32,344 nucleotides of DNA from Rhodovibrionaceae bacterium (GCA_028279885.1 JANQMX010000013.1:1-32344), one strand, 5' to 3'. Positions 10,461 through 18,939 are shown, counted from the stretch's first letter. Notes: a model not told the origin generated them from the letters alone. Translations and numbers: made by a program.

Positions 10461-10526
10461 TGGCGTGGCCTTAGTGCTACACGGCCGCCAAACGCCTAGA
10501 GCTAAGAACCCACGACCGCAGCGTTT
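10461..10526 (-). terminator. Possible terminator region of the yajC-secDF operon
   Basis: Just past the minus-strand stop of the Mth938 gene (10531) lie AAACGC/GCGTTT arms (10490-10495 and 10521-10526) with a large loop, and then an 8-bp stem with a 2-nt bulge (TGGC-GGCC, 10461-10490). No T run is present. Termination here is inferred from position only. Confidence 0.3.
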
Positions 10527-10530
10527 AGGT

Positions 10531-10908
10531 CTAGCTCACCGCGATCAGAGCGGCCGCCACGCGGCGGTCCTCGGTGATCAGCACGTTGAAGGTGCGGCAG
10601 GCGGCGCCGGTATCCATCGGCTCTGGCATCAGGCCTTGATCATGCAGGCTGCTCCGGAGCGCACGCGGCAGAAGCGCAATCTGCGGGCCACAGCCGAGTA
10701 GCAGCACGTCGATCTCATCTTGCCGGCCCACAAGCGGCGCCAAGCTGTCTGGCCCGAAAGCGGCGAAGTCCGCAACATCCCAAGGCAGGACAGCCTCCGG
10801 CAGTACAATAACTGAGCCCTGGTAGCGCTCGCCTGAAACCTGAAAGCCACCTTCACCGTAGCCCTCGATGAGCATACGCCCCGGTGCTACGCGTGGGGTG
10901 ATCTCCAT
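10531..10908 (-). CDS. Mth938-like domain protein (NDUFAF3 homologue)
   Basis: The 125-residue protein fits the Mth938-like (DUF498) family, whose mitochondrial member NDUFAF3 helps assemble respiratory complex I. Visible family features are GRMLIEGYGEGGFQVSGERYQGSVIVLP near residues 10-37, LLLGCGPQIALLPRALR near 69-85, the helix before MDTGAACRTFNVL, and the final beta strand with RRVAAALI. It lacks a signal or membrane segment, so it is probably cytosolic or bound at the membrane face. It starts 5 nt after secF and is surely in the yajC-secD-secF operon. Gene-order conservation of this family with SecDF/YajC has been reported, which links it to membrane protein insertion. Biochemical activity is unknown. 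Confidence 0.87.
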   Translation of the reverse strand: MEITPRVAPGRMLIEGYGEGGFQVSGERYQGSVIVLPEAVLPWDVADFAAFGPDSLAPLVGRQDEIDVLLLGCGPQIALLPRALRSSLHDQGLMPEPMDTGAACRTFNVLITEDRRVAAALIAVS

Positions 10909-10913
10909 CGCCG

Positions 10914-11852
10914 TTAAGCCGCTTTCGCCTCAGCCGGCTCGTCGCTGTCTCCCGTTTCGAGCCGACGAACGCCGAGATAGTAAAGTAGCGGCACGGCCAA
11001 GGCGATGGAGGAATAGGTGCCGATGAGGACACCCCAGATCAGGCCGATGACGAAGCCGCGAATGACTTCACCGCCGAAAATGTAGAGTGCGAAGAGAGCA
11101 AGCAAGGTGGTGACCGAGGTCAGAATGGTGCGCGACAGGGTCATGTTGATCGCTTCGTCCAAGATCTCCTCGACCGGGCGCTTTTTGTATTTGCGCAGTG
11201 TCTCCCGCACCCGGTCGAACACAACCACCGTGTCATTGATCGAATAGCCGGCAATGGTCAGCACCGCCGCCAGAGTCGCCAAGTTGAACTCCAACTGCAT
11301 CACCGAGTAGAAGCCGATGGTGGCGATGATGTCATGCGCCAGCGCCACCAAGGCGGCCACCGCGAAATGCCATTCGAAACGGAACCAGATGTAGCAACCG
11401 ATGGCGGCAAGGGAGAGCAAGGTGGCCAGGATGCCGGCTTGCCGCAGTTCAGCACCAACGGTCGGCCCCACGAACTCCGTTCGGCGATAGTCAACGCCCT
11501 CGCTGCCCAAGGCTGCACGGATGGCCTGGACCGCCTCGTTTTGTGCCTCTTCGCCGCCCTCCTGACGCTGAACGTTGATCAGCACATCATTGGGCTCGCC
11601 GAAGGTCTGCAGATTGACCTCTCCGAGCCCCAAGCCGTCTAGTTGCGAGCGCAAAGAGGCGAGGTCGGGCTGCTGCTGGAAGCGCACCTCCAGCAGAATG
11701 CCGCCGCGGAAATCGATGCCGAAGTTGAGCCCAAGCGTAAAGAAGGACACGATCGAGGCGACGATCAAGCCAGCCGAAAGCGTCAGAAAGGCCTTGCGCT
11801 TGGCAAGAAAGCGGATGCCGAATCCTAACGGCAGGTGACGAATGACGGCCAT
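10914..11852 (-). CDS. secF: Protein translocase subunit SecF
   Basis: SecF pairs with SecD as an RND-type accessory complex that uses the proton gradient to finish protein export through SecYEG. The 312-residue product has the usual order: N-terminal transmembrane helix with the following FGIDFRGGILLEVR motif, a periplasmic domain (about 60-130), and five clustered C-terminal helices including the block YSINDTVVVFDRVRETLRK and TLSRTILTSVTTLLALFALYIFGGEVIRGF in separate pieces. The ATG is preceded by AGGAG. It begins 9 nt after the secD stop and its own stop is 5 nt before the Mth938 gene, so the three are one transcription unit with yajC. Confidence 0.97.
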   Translation of the reverse strand: MAVIRHLPLGFGIRFLAKRKAFLTLSAGLIVASIVSFFTLGLNFGIDFRGGILLEVRFQQQPDLASLRSQLDGLGLGEVNLQTFGEPNDVLINVQRQEGGEEAQNEAVQAIRAALGSEGVDYRRTEFVGPTVGAELRQAGILATLLSLAAIGCYIWFRFEWHFAVAALVALAHDIIATIGFYSVMQLEFNLATLAAVLTIAGYSINDTVVVFDRVRETLRKYKKRPVEEILDEAINMTLSRTILTSVTTLLALFALYIFGGEVIRGFVIGLIWGVLIGTYSSIALAVPLLYYLGVRRLETGDSDEPAEAKAA

Positions 11853-11861
11853 GCTGCGCTC

Positions 11862-13442
11862 CTAAACCGGCAAACTCTGCGGCCGCCTTTGTCGCAGCCA
11901 GAGCACCATCAAGAGCCGTGTCACCATCAGCGCCGAGAACAGAGAGGTGATAAGGCCAATGGACAGCGTGACGGCGAAGCCTTTGATCGGTCCGCTGCCG
12001 AAGAAGTAGAGCAGCGCGGCAGCAATGAAGGTGGTCAGGTTCGCGTCGATGATGGTGCTGAGCGCCTGCTTATAGCCGGCATCGATGGCTGACACCGGAC
12101 CTCGCCCATTGCGTATCTCCTCACGTATTCGCTCGAAGATCAGCACGTTGGCATCCACCGCCATACCGATGGTCAGCACGATGCCGGCGATTCCGGGCAG
12201 CGTCAGCGTTGCCTGCAATCCGGTCAAAGCCGCTGCCACGAGGATCAGGTTGAACAGCAGAGCAACGCAGGCCATGGCGCCGAAAAGGCCATAGATGGTG
12301 ACCATGAAGACGACAACCAGCGCCAAGCCTAAGACGCTGGCGAACTCGCCCGCTTCGATGGAGTCCTGGCCGAGGCTGGCGCCCACCGAGCGCTCCTCCA
12401 GGAAGGTGATGGAGGCCGGCAAGGCGCCGGCGCGCAGCAGGAGCGCCAGCCTTTGCGCCTCCTCAATGGTGAAGCTGCCGCTGATCTCGCCACGTCCGCC
12501 CAGAATGGGCTCACGGATAACCGGCGCACTGATCACTTCGTCGTCCAAGACGATGGCGAAGGGCCGGTTGACGTTCTGCCGCGTCAAGTCGGCAAAGATC
12601 TGCCCACCCCTGGTGTCGAAAGCGAAGGTGACCACCGGAAGGCCGCTGATCTGGTTGAAGGACTGTTGCGCGTCGGTCAGACGCTCTCCGCTGAGGCGCA
12701 CGCGACGCTCAAGCACGTAGGCCGACGCGGACATCGGATCATCGGGATCGGCGGCCGGCACCACCTGAAAGCCCGGCGGCACGGCACCGGTACCCGGAAC
12801 GACGTCGGTGTTGACCATATGGAAGGTCAGCTTGGCCGTTTGACCGATCAGCGACTTCTCCGCTTCACAGTCCTGCGCACCGGGGATTTGGATGACGACT
12901 CGGTCTTCGCCCTGGCGCTGCACGACCACGCCGCGCGTCCCTTCTGGATCCAGGCGCCGACGCATGATCTCGACGGTCTGCAGCATGACCGTCTCTTCGC
13001 TCAGCCGGATGGCCTGGTCGGTCTGGCTCAAGCTTGATTCGCCGTCACTGTCGATGGACAGCTGCCAGTCGAGGCCGATCAGGTCGCGCAGGCCGTCGCG
13101 CACACGTTGGGCGCTGCCCGGGTCCCGCAAGGTGAAAACCACATCGCCGGCTTCATCGACCCCGAGATTGGTATAGCCGAGGCGCTCCTGACGCAGCTCC
13201 GAGCGAACGGCAGCAACCATGTTTTCCCGCTGTTCGGCAAAAACCTCGTCGATCGCTACGGAGGTCAGTAGGTAGCAACCGCCTTGCAGGTCCAGGCCGA
13301 GGTTCATCTGCTGGTTGCTGGGTAGCCAGCTGGGGAGCGCTTCGCTGGCGCTCCTGGATAGCACGTTCGGGAAGGCATAGAGAACGCCGAGAACGAAGAT
13401 GCAAACGACGATAACAACCTGCCAGCGAGATATGCGAACCAT
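11862..13442 (-). CDS. secD: Protein translocase subunit SecD
   Basis: The 526-residue protein is the larger half of the SecDF export motor. It begins with a transmembrane helix (about 7-26), followed by the signature NLGLDLQGGCYLLTSV, a large periplasmic part including the P1 base and the loop ending in GRGEISGSFT, and the C-terminal six-helix bundle with GMAVDANVLIFERIREE, where the Asp and Arg are part of the proton path. Length is typical for the alphaproteobacterial form. The ATG lies about 10 nt after AGGAG. The yajC stop is 27 nt upstream and secF follows 9 nt downstream. An ordinary housekeeping copy. Confidence 0.97.
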   Translation of the reverse strand: MVRISRWQVVIVVCIFVLGVLYAFPNVLSRSASEALPSWLPSNQQMNLGLDLQGGCYLLTSVAIDEVFAEQRENMVAAVRSELRQERLGYTNLGVDEAGDVVFTLRDPGSAQRVRDGLRDLIGLDWQLSIDSDGESSLSQTDQAIRLSEETVMLQTVEIMRRRLDPEGTRGVVVQRQGEDRVVIQIPGAQDCEAEKSLIGQTAKLTFHMVNTDVVPGTGAVPPGFQVVPAADPDDPMSASAYVLERRVRLSGERLTDAQQSFNQISGLPVVTFAFDTRGGQIFADLTRQNVNRPFAIVLDDEVISAPVIREPILGGRGEISGSFTIEEAQRLALLLRAGALPASITFLEERSVGASLGQDSIEAGEFASVLGLALVVVFMVTIYGLFGAMACVALLFNLILVAAALTGLQATLTLPGIAGIVLTIGMAVDANVLIFERIREEIRNGRGPVSAIDAGYKQALSTIIDANLTTFIAAALLYFFGSGPIKGFAVTLSIGLITSLFSALMVTRLLMVLWLRQRRPQSLPV

Positions 13443-13469
13443 GCTTTTGCAGTCTCCTGCCAGCCGGGC

Positions 13470-13907
13470 CTAGCGCCGGCGGCGAAACACGGATTTCTTC
13501 TCTTCACCCGTCGAGGCCGCGGCGTCTTCGTCCGCCTCAGCGGCCTCCGGCTCCTCGACCGGCTCTTCACGCTTCGCCGTGGTCTTTTCGCCCCGCGGCT
13601 GGCTCTTGTTCACAACCTCTGAGATGGTGCCACGCACCACCCGAACCTTAACGTCCTTGGCGATTTCGACCTCGAGCTCGTCGTCGTGCACCTTGGCGAC
13701 GGTGCCGATGAAGCCGCCGGCCGTCACCACCTTGTCCCCGCGCCTCAGATTGCTAACCATCTCCCGATGCAGCTTCATCTTGCGCTGCTGAGGCCGAATC
13801 ATAAGGAAGTAAAAGATCGCAAATATGGCGATCAACGGTAGAAAAGTGACCAGCAGGTTGGGCTCTGCGGCCGCGCCGGCCTGTGCGTAGGCGGGAGAAA
13901 TCAGCAT
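13470..13907 (-). CDS. yajC: Preprotein translocase subunit YajC
   Basis: YajC is the small single-pass membrane partner of SecDF and YidC. The ATG at 13907 was chosen because it has a good ribosome site (AAGGA) and places the protein start MLISPAYAQ as usual in Alphaproteobacteria; an in-frame start further upstream would add 18 unlikely residues. The 145-residue protein has one transmembrane helix (about 18-36), the conserved FLMIRPQQRKMK after it, and the beta-rich domain with GDKVVTAGGFIGTV. The C-terminal tail (about 105-145) is rich in Glu and Ala and ends in basic residues. It is first in the yajC-secD-secF-Mth938 operon, behind a clear promoter. Confidence 0.95.
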   Translation of the reverse strand: MLISPAYAQAGAAAEPNLLVTFLPLIAIFAIFYFLMIRPQQRKMKLHREMVSNLRRGDKVVTAGGFIGTVAKVHDDELEVEIAKDVKVRVVRGTISEVVNKSQPRGEKTTAKREEPVEEPEAAEADEDAAASTGEEKKSVFRRRR

Positions 13908-13990
13908 ATCCGGTCCTTGAGCAATCGGTTTCGTCTGCGCCTCGGGAAGCCGCGCCGCCACGGGCTTTCCGGGAACGCGCAGCGCGCCGG

Positions 13991-14018
13991 ACTATAGCTC
14001 GCCATGTCCGTTTTGCAA
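13991..14018 (-). promoter_or_regulatory. Sigma-70-type promoter of the yajC-secDF operon
   Basis: Read on the minus strand, TTGCAA (14013-14018) is followed after 16 nt by TATAGT (13991-13996), close to the consensus -35 and -10 boxes. Transcription would start near 13984, about 75 nt before the yajC ATG. No other promoter as good lies between yajC and the divergent ATPase gene. Confidence 0.6.
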
Positions 14019-14121
14019 CGGCGCCTCAAGCCAGCCGTCACCATCGCAACATTGACCGCGCGGCCGGCTCTGCCTAGCCTCCGCGCCTCCCACCCCAAGG
14101 ACCCCCAAAAGTGGAGGTTCC

Positions 14122-15012
14122 ATGTCAGAGCAGCGCGACCAGGACATTCTTCTGCCGACGCTAGGCCGCATAGCGGCGGCGCTCGAGCGCTTGGCGCCGA
14201 GCGGTGCGCCCTTCGACCTGCCCGAGGACAGCGAAGCCTTCGTCTGGCACGCCGACAGCGCGACCTGCCAGCCGGTTGCCAAGGTTAACCGTATCCCTCT
14301 TGGCCTGCTGCAAGGAATCGACCTGCAGATCGACAAGTTGCTGGAGAACACCCGGCGCTTCGCCCGCGGCCTGCCGGCGAACAACGCGCTGCTGTGGGGC
14401 GCGCGCGGGACCGGCAAGTCTTCTCTCGTAAAGGCCTGCCACGCCGAGATTTCCGCCGAAGATCGCCGCGAGGAACGCCCGCCTGTCGCGCTCGTCGAAA
14501 TCCACCGGGAGGACATTCCCAGCCTGCCGCAGCTGCTCGAGAAGCTGCGCGGCGGCGAACGGCGCTGTATCCTGTTTTGCGACGATCTCTCGTTCGATCA
14601 GGACGACACCAGCTACAAATCCTTGAAGGCCGTGCTGGAAGGTGGAGTCGAAGGGCGGCCGGAAAACGTCATCTTCTACGCGACCTCCAACCGACGCCAT
14701 CTGATGGCGCGCGATATGATCGAAAACGAGCGTTCAACCGCCATCAACCCTTCGGAGGCGGTGGAGGAGAAGGTCAGCCTGTCCGACCGTTTCGGTCTCT
14801 GGCTTGGCTTCCACAATGCCGACCAAGCGACCTACTTCGCCATGGTGGAAGGCTATGCCGACCACTTCGAGCTCGGCCTTTCGAGCGAAGAGCTGCGCCG
14901 TCGCGCAAACGAGTGGTCGGTCACCCGCGGCGCCCGTTCCGGCCGCGTTGCCTGGCAGTTCATCCAAGACTTGGCCGGAGAGCTGGGGAAGAGCTTCGAC
15001 GGCACCGGCTGA
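14122..15012 (+). CDS. DUF815 family AAA-type ATPase
   Basis: The 296-residue protein is a predicted P-loop ATPase of the DUF815 family; its biological role is not established to my knowledge. Motifs visible: Walker A GARGTGKSS (93-101), Walker B ILFCDDL (150-156), a sensor-like Asn in YATSNRRHL (186-194), and SDRFGLW (221-227) with a possible arginine finger Arg223. Residues 1-85 form a helical N-terminal part with a conserved-looking hydrophobic PLGLLQGIDLQ. There is no signal or membrane segment, so it is cytosolic. GGAGG stands at an ideal distance before the ATG. It is divergent from the sec operon and convergent with nlpD, and seems to be a single-gene unit. Confidence 0.88.
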   Translation: MSEQRDQDILLPTLGRIAAALERLAPSGAPFDLPEDSEAFVWHADSATCQPVAKVNRIPLGLLQGIDLQIDKLLENTRRFARGLPANNALLWGARGTGKSSLVKACHAEISAEDRREERPPVALVEIHREDIPSLPQLLEKLRGGERRCILFCDDLSFDQDDTSYKSLKAVLEGGVEGRPENVIFYATSNRRHLMARDMIENERSTAINPSEAVEEKVSLSDRFGLWLGFHNADQATYFAMVEGYADHFELGLSSEELRRRANEWSVTRGARSGRVAWQFIQDLAGELGKSFDGTG

Positions 15013-15033
15013 GTACTTGCTCGGTGCCTTGAA

Positions 15034-16209
15034 CTAGCTCGGCAGCAGCTCGCGCGGGTCGACGGCCCGGCTCCCTTTGCGGATCTCGAAATGGAGCTGC
15101 GGCCGGTCGACATTGCCGCTTCGGCCCACCCGGGCGATCACCTGTCCGCGCGACACCCGCTCCCCTTTTGAGACCAGCAGGCTGGAGTTGTGGGCGTAGG
15201 CTGTGACCCAGCCGTTCTCATGACGGATCAGCAGGAGGTTGCCGAAGCCGCGCAGCTCGTTGCCGGCATAGACCACTTCGCCCCGCTCGGCCGCTACCAC
15301 GGGCGCCCCGCGAGGTGCGGCGATGTTGATGCCATCATTGTGGCGACCGTCTCCCTGAGCGCCGAACTCGGCGATCACTCGGCCCTGAGTCGGCCAGAGA
15401 AAGCCGAGGCCGTTAGCGGTCGGCGGCACCGGCGGCGGATCGGGCGGCTGCGTCGGCAGCGCCGCCGGTTGAGGTTGTGCCGCTTGCGGCTGCGGTGGCT
15501 GTGGCGCGGCTCTCGGAGTAGGTGCTGGCTGGGCGCCGCGCGGGGCGGCGGCTGGAACCATCGCCAACTGACCGGCCGGCGCCGGCCCGGTCGCCGGTAT
15601 GGCCAAGCTTTGCCCGACGGAGAGGCTGTAGGGCGCCTGCAGGTCATTGACCGCGGCGAGCTGGCTGCGTTCGACGTTGTACTGCCGGGAGAGACTGTAG
15701 AGCGTGTCGCCCGGCTGAACGCGATGCACGCGCTGGGCGGGGAGCTGCAGCTCCTGGCCGGGGCTTAGCCGGTAAGGCGGGGCCAGACCGTTGCGCTGGA
15801 CGATGCTCTGGACGGGCAGGCCGAAACGCCGGGCGATGCCGTAGAGCGTATCGCCCGGCTGCACACGATAACGGCCGCCGGGCGGCAAGGCTGCGGTTGC
15901 CGGCGCGGGAGCCGGCGGCGTCGCAGCCGGCGTGGGGGTCGGTATCGACGAAGGCGGCGGCCGCACAGCCGTGCCGGCAGCCGGCTCCGGTAGCGGGGTG
16001 GGTGCGCCAAGCGGCACGCTCTGCACACTGCTGGGCGAGCGCACCTCGGCCGGATCGAAAACAGGGCCGGCAGCTGCGACCTCCGGCTTACGCACGGGAA
16101 GTGGCGGCGGCGCGCCCGGCGACTGGGTGATGCGCACCCTCTCGGGGCTTGAGCAAGCCGCCAGCAGGAAAAGGCCGGTCAAGGCCACGAGGCAAAAGCG
16201 CAAGATCAT
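15034..16209 (-). CDS. nlpD: NlpD-like lipoprotein with two LysM repeats and a degenerate LytM (M23) domain
   Basis: The 391-residue lipoprotein (lipobox LAAC, Cys19) has a Pro/Ala-rich linker (about 30-110), LysM repeats at about 114-158 and 162-206 that bind peptidoglycan, a second low-complexity linker (about 207-265), and a LytM domain at about 272-390. In active M23 peptidases the zinc ligands and catalytic residues read HxxxD, then YAH, then HxH. Here they read Asn291 and Asn295 (NDGIN), His340 (YAH), and Gln371-Leu-His373, so zinc hydrolysis is probably lost. That is the state of NlpD and EnvC, which activate cell-wall amidases at division. Its ATG overlaps the pcm stop as ATGA, and surE-pcm-nlpD is the same order as in E. 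coli. It probably acts at the outer membrane and septum. Confidence 0.9.
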   Translation of the reverse strand: MILRFCLVALTGLFLLAACSSPERVRITQSPGAPPPLPVRKPEVAAAGPVFDPAEVRSPSSVQSVPLGAPTPLPEPAAGTAVRPPPSSIPTPTPAATPPAPAPATAALPPGGRYRVQPGDTLYGIARRFGLPVQSIVQRNGLAPPYRLSPGQELQLPAQRVHRVQPGDTLYSLSRQYNVERSQLAAVNDLQAPYSLSVGQSLAIPATGPAPAGQLAMVPAAAPRGAQPAPTPRAAPQPPQPQAAQPQPAALPTQPPDPPPVPPTANGLGFLWPTQGRVIAEFGAQGDGRHNDGINIAAPRGAPVVAAERGEVVYAGNELRGFGNLLLIRHENGWVTAYAHNSSLLVSKGERVSRGQVIARVGRSGNVDRPQLHFEIRKGSRAVDPRELLPS

Positions 16210-16874
16210 CCGGACTCCCGTCCCTCGCCCGAGCCTTCGCCGTTCGCCTCGCCAGCAACAAGAGGCACGAAGCGCACGGCCGCTAGGCTCTCTTGCTCGA
16301 CGCCGCTTGCGGTCTTGCGCAGCTTCACGAGGTCCTGCGTGCGGCCCTGGCCGCCCACCGGCAGCACCATGATGCCGTCCTCCGCCAATTGCTCCAGCAA
16401 GGGCTCGGGCGGGAACACGGCCGCACAGGTCACGATGATGCGCGGAAAGCTGCGCGGCTCCGGCCAGCCTTTGCTGCCGTCGCCACAGTATGTCGTGATG
16501 TTGTGGAGTCGCAATTGCTTGAAACGCTCTTCGGCTTCTTCAAGCAAAGGTCGATGCCGCTCAATTGTGTAAACCCTGCGGCAGACGCGCGAGAGGATTG
16601 CCGCCTGGTAGCCGGAGCCGGTGCCGATTTCCAGCACCGTCTCCCGCCCTTTGCACTCGAGCGCCTGGGTCATCATGGCAACCACATCCGGCGCACTCAG
16701 AGTCTGGCCCCGGCCAATCGGCAGAGCCATCAGCTCGTAGGCCTGATCCTGAAAGGCCGGCGGGGTGAAAAGCTCACGCGGGATGCTTTCCATGGCCGAC
16801 AGCACGGCGGTATCGGTGATGCCGGCGCGGCGCAACTGCATCAGCAGACGTATCTTGCGGGCCTCGATCGTCAT
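16206..16874 (-). CDS. pcm: Protein-L-isoaspartate O-methyltransferase
   Basis: Pcm methylates isoaspartyl residues that arise in ageing proteins, using SAM, so that they can return to normal aspartate. The 222-residue protein has the family signatures IGRGQTLSAPDVVAMM (about 53-68) and the SAM-binding motif I VLEIGTGSGYQAA (80-92), followed by VYTIERHRPLLEEAEERF. The C-terminal end (about 208-222) is a Gly/Glu-rich tail without clear function. It lies 21 nt after surE, and its TGA overlaps the start of nlpD by four bases, indicating translational coupling. Alphaproteobacterial copies commonly stand in this position between surE and an M23 lipoprotein. Confidence 0.95.
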   Translation of the reverse strand: MTIEARKIRLLMQLRRAGITDTAVLSAMESIPRELFTPPAFQDQAYELMALPIGRGQTLSAPDVVAMMTQALECKGRETVLEIGTGSGYQAAILSRVCRRVYTIERHRPLLEEAEERFKQLRLHNITTYCGDGSKGWPEPRSFPRIIVTCAAVFPPEPLLEQLAEDGIMVLPVGGQGRTQDLVKLRKTASGVEQESLAAVRFVPLVAGEANGEGSGEGRESG

Positions 16875-16895
16875 TCAGGCGTCACCACGCCAACG

Positions 16896-17669
16896 TCATG
16901 CAAAGAGCTCCGTCAGCCGCGGCAGGATCTCGCGGTAGGTCAAGTCCTGGTGCAATGGCGTAACCGAGACCCAGCCGTCGTCCACCGCGGCGATGTCGCT
17001 TCCAGGCTCCGCCGATGCGTTTGCCGCCCAGTCCCCGATCCAGACATAGTCCCGCCCGCCCGGGTCCTTCCCCTCCATCAAACCGGCCGGCCCCAAGCCG
17101 CGGCCCTGGCTGGTCACCTTGATGCCTTTGACCTCCGCCAAGGACGTCGGCGGGAAATTGACGTTGATCAGCAGGTCCCGCCGCCAATCCACCTTCTGCA
17201 GGCCGACGATCACCTGCGGCGCATACTCGGCGACGGCGGGAAAAGGTATGTCCAGCTCGCGACTGCCGACCTGGCTGAAGGCGATGGCGTGGCTGCCCAG
17301 CATCACTGCCTCCATGGCGGCAGCGACGGTCCCGGAATAGAGCACATCCTCGGCCAGGTTGCCGCCGTGATTGACGCCGGAAAGCACCAGATCGGGCGGC
17401 TGGCCGTCCAGCACCTTCCGGAACCCCACCACCATGCAGTCGCTCGGCGTGCCGTTGACGGCAAAGCGGCGCTCGCCGAACGCCTGGATGGTCAGGGGCC
17501 GCCGGGTGGTCAGCGCATGGCTCATCGCCGACTGCTCGACCTCCGGCGCCACAGTCCAGACATCGTCGCTCAAGGCGCGCGCCACCTGCTCCAGAGCCTT
17601 GAGGCCGGGGGCGTGGATACCGTCATCGTTGGTGACCAGAATGCGCTGGCCGTCCAGGGGCTTAGCCAT
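16896..17669 (-). CDS. surE: 5'/3'-nucleotidase SurE
   Basis: SurE removes phosphate from nucleoside monophosphates and is important for stationary-phase survival. The 257-residue product starts at ATG 17669, which leaves [13 protein letters not shown] close to the N-terminus as usual; Asp-Asp there binds the metal. [25 protein letters not shown] holds the conserved Asn and Ser-Gly-Thr motif. The start codon lies inside the end of serS with an 8-bp overlap (17662-17669), so the two are translationally coupled. AGGAGAT lies a little far upstream of the ATG (about 11 nt). A longer frame would add 22 poor residues and was rejected. Confidence 0.95.
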   Translation of the reverse strand: MAKPLDGQRILVTNDDGIHAPGLKALEQVARALSDDVWTVAPEVEQSAMSHALTTRRPLTIQAFGERRFAVNGTPSDCMVVGFRKVLDGQPPDLVLSGVNHGGNLAEDVLYSGTVAAAMEAVMLGSHAIAFSQVGSRELDIPFPAVAEYAPQVIVGLQKVDWRRDLLINVNFPPTSLAEVKGIKVTSQGRGLGPAGLMEGKDPGGRDYVWIGDWAANASAEPGSDIAAVDDGWVSVTPLHQDLTYREILPRLTELFA

Positions 17670-18939
17670 GAGCCGCGATGATCTCCTGCCCGCCCATGTA
17701 GGGCCGGACCGCCTCAGGAATGACGATGCTGCCATCAGCTTGCTGATAGTTCTCCATCACCGCGATCAGGGCCCGCCCGACGGCGACGCCGGAGCCGTTC
17801 AAGGTGTGCAAGAAGCGCGTCGCCTTCTCACCTTCTGGGCGGAAGCGCGCTGCCATACGGCGGGCCTGATAGTCCCAGCAGTTGGAGCAGCTCGAGATCT
17901 CCCGGTAGGTTTCCTGCCCCGGCAGCCAGACCTCGATGTCGTAGGTCTTGCGTGAGGCTGCGCTCATGTCGCCGGAGGAAAGCAGCATCACGCGATAAGC
18001 CAGGCCGAGGCGGTTCAGCACCTCCTCGGCGCAGCTCAGCATGCGCTCCAGCTCCTCCATGGAGCGATCGGGGTGCACGGCGGAAACCAGCTCCACCTTG
18101 TCGAACTGATGCTGGCGCAGCATGCCGCGGGTGTCGCGCCCGGCCGAGCCCGCCTCGGAGCGGAAGCACGGGGTCAGCGCCGTAAAGCGCTTGGGTAGCT
18201 CACCCTCCTCGACAATCGACTCTCGCACAAGGTTGGTCAGCGGCACCTCGGCGGTCGGGATCAGCCAAAATCCCTCCTCGGTCTTGAAGAGATCCTCGCC
18301 GAACTTGGGCAGTTGCCCGGTGCCGTAGAGCACATGATCGCGCACCAGATACGGGGGGCTGACCTCCAGGTAGCCGTGCTCTCGCGTGTGCAGGTCGATC
18401 ATGAAGTTGGCCAAAGCCCGGCTCAGGCGGGAGATCTCGCCGCGCAACAACACGAAGCGCGAGCCGGAGAGCTTGGCCGCCATTTCGAAGTCCATCTGCC
18501 CGAGCGCCTCGCCGAGCTCGAAATGCTGCTTGGGCGTGCCTTCAAGATTGGGGATGGAGCCTCGGTTGCGCACCAGTTCGTTGGCGCTCTCGTCGGGGCC
18601 GATCGGCACCTCGGGCAAGGGGATGTTGGGCAGGCCCGAGAGCAAGGTGGTCAAAGCCTCGTCAGCCTGGCGCGCCGTCTCCTCCCCCGTCGCCATCTTG
18701 TCCTTGAGAGCCGCAACCTCGGCCATCAAGGCCTCGGCGTCCTCACCGGCCTTCTTCTTTTGGCCGATCGCCTTGGAGGCTTCGTTCCGCCGGGCCTGCA
18801 TCTCCTGCAGGGCGGTCTGCGCCTCGCGGCGCTGCTGGTCGAACGAGAGAATCTCGGCCGACTGCGGCGGCAAGCCACGCGCCTCCATGCCCTGATCGAA
18901 GGCCTCGGGGTGATCGCGAATCCACTTGATGTCGAACAT
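17662..18939 (-). CDS. serS: Seryl-tRNA synthetase
   Basis: SerRS charges tRNA-Ser (and tRNA-Sec where present). The 425-residue class II enzyme has the N-terminal long antiparallel coiled coil (about 30-105, with [20 protein letters not shown]), motif 2 [21 protein letters not shown] in the order expected for SerRS, and motif 3 [19 protein letters not shown] near the C-terminus. Length is standard. It starts 96 nt after tatC and its end overlaps surE by 8 bp. The gap before it holds no obvious promoter, so it may be read from the tat genes. Ordinary housekeeping gene. Confidence 0.97.
   Translation of the reverse strand: MFDIKWIRDHPEAFDQGMEARGLPPQSAEILSFDQQRREAQTALQEMQARRNEASKAIGQKKKAGEDAEALMAEVAALKDKMATGEETARQADEALTTLLSGLPNIPLPEVPIGPDESANELVRNRGSIPNLEGTPKQHFELGEALGQMDFEMAAKLSGSRFVLLRGEISRLSRALANFMIDLHTREHGYLEVSPPYLVRDHVLYGTGQLPKFGEDLFKTEEGFWLIPTAEVPLTNLVRESIVEEGELPKRFTALTPCFRSEAGSAGRDTRGMLRQHQFDKVELVSAVHPDRSMEELERMLSCAEEVLNRLGLAYRVMLLSSGDMSAASRKTYDIEVWLPGQETYREISSCSNCWDYQARRMAARFRPEGEKATRFLHTLNGSGVAVGRALIAVMENYQQADGSIVIPEAVRPYMGGQEIIAAHG

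Larger units (their letters stand above)
10103..10530. other. Gene-free, hairpin-rich interval
   Basis: This 428-base interval separates the YqaA-like gene from the end of the sec operon. I see no convincing gene: overlapping short frames around 10238-10459 have no ribosome site, conserved motif or family resemblance. No tRNA cloverleaf could be built. Several inverted repeats crowd into 10363-10526: GCTTTC/GAAAGC (10363-10377), ATCGGC/GCCGAT followed by T (10383-10400), TGGC-GGCC/GGCC-GCCA (10461-10490) and AAACGC/GCGTTT (10490-10526). This could hold an unannotated small RNA or the terminators of flanking transcripts. Confidence 0.5.

Noticed and set aside
10400-10470. A tRNA suggested by GGTTCGATT near 10440
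   Set aside because: The bases around it do not form a T stem, and no acceptor, D or anticodon stems could be drawn.
16293-17681. A 462-codon plus-strand frame over pcm and surE
   Set aside because: Antisense shadow of two well-supported genes.
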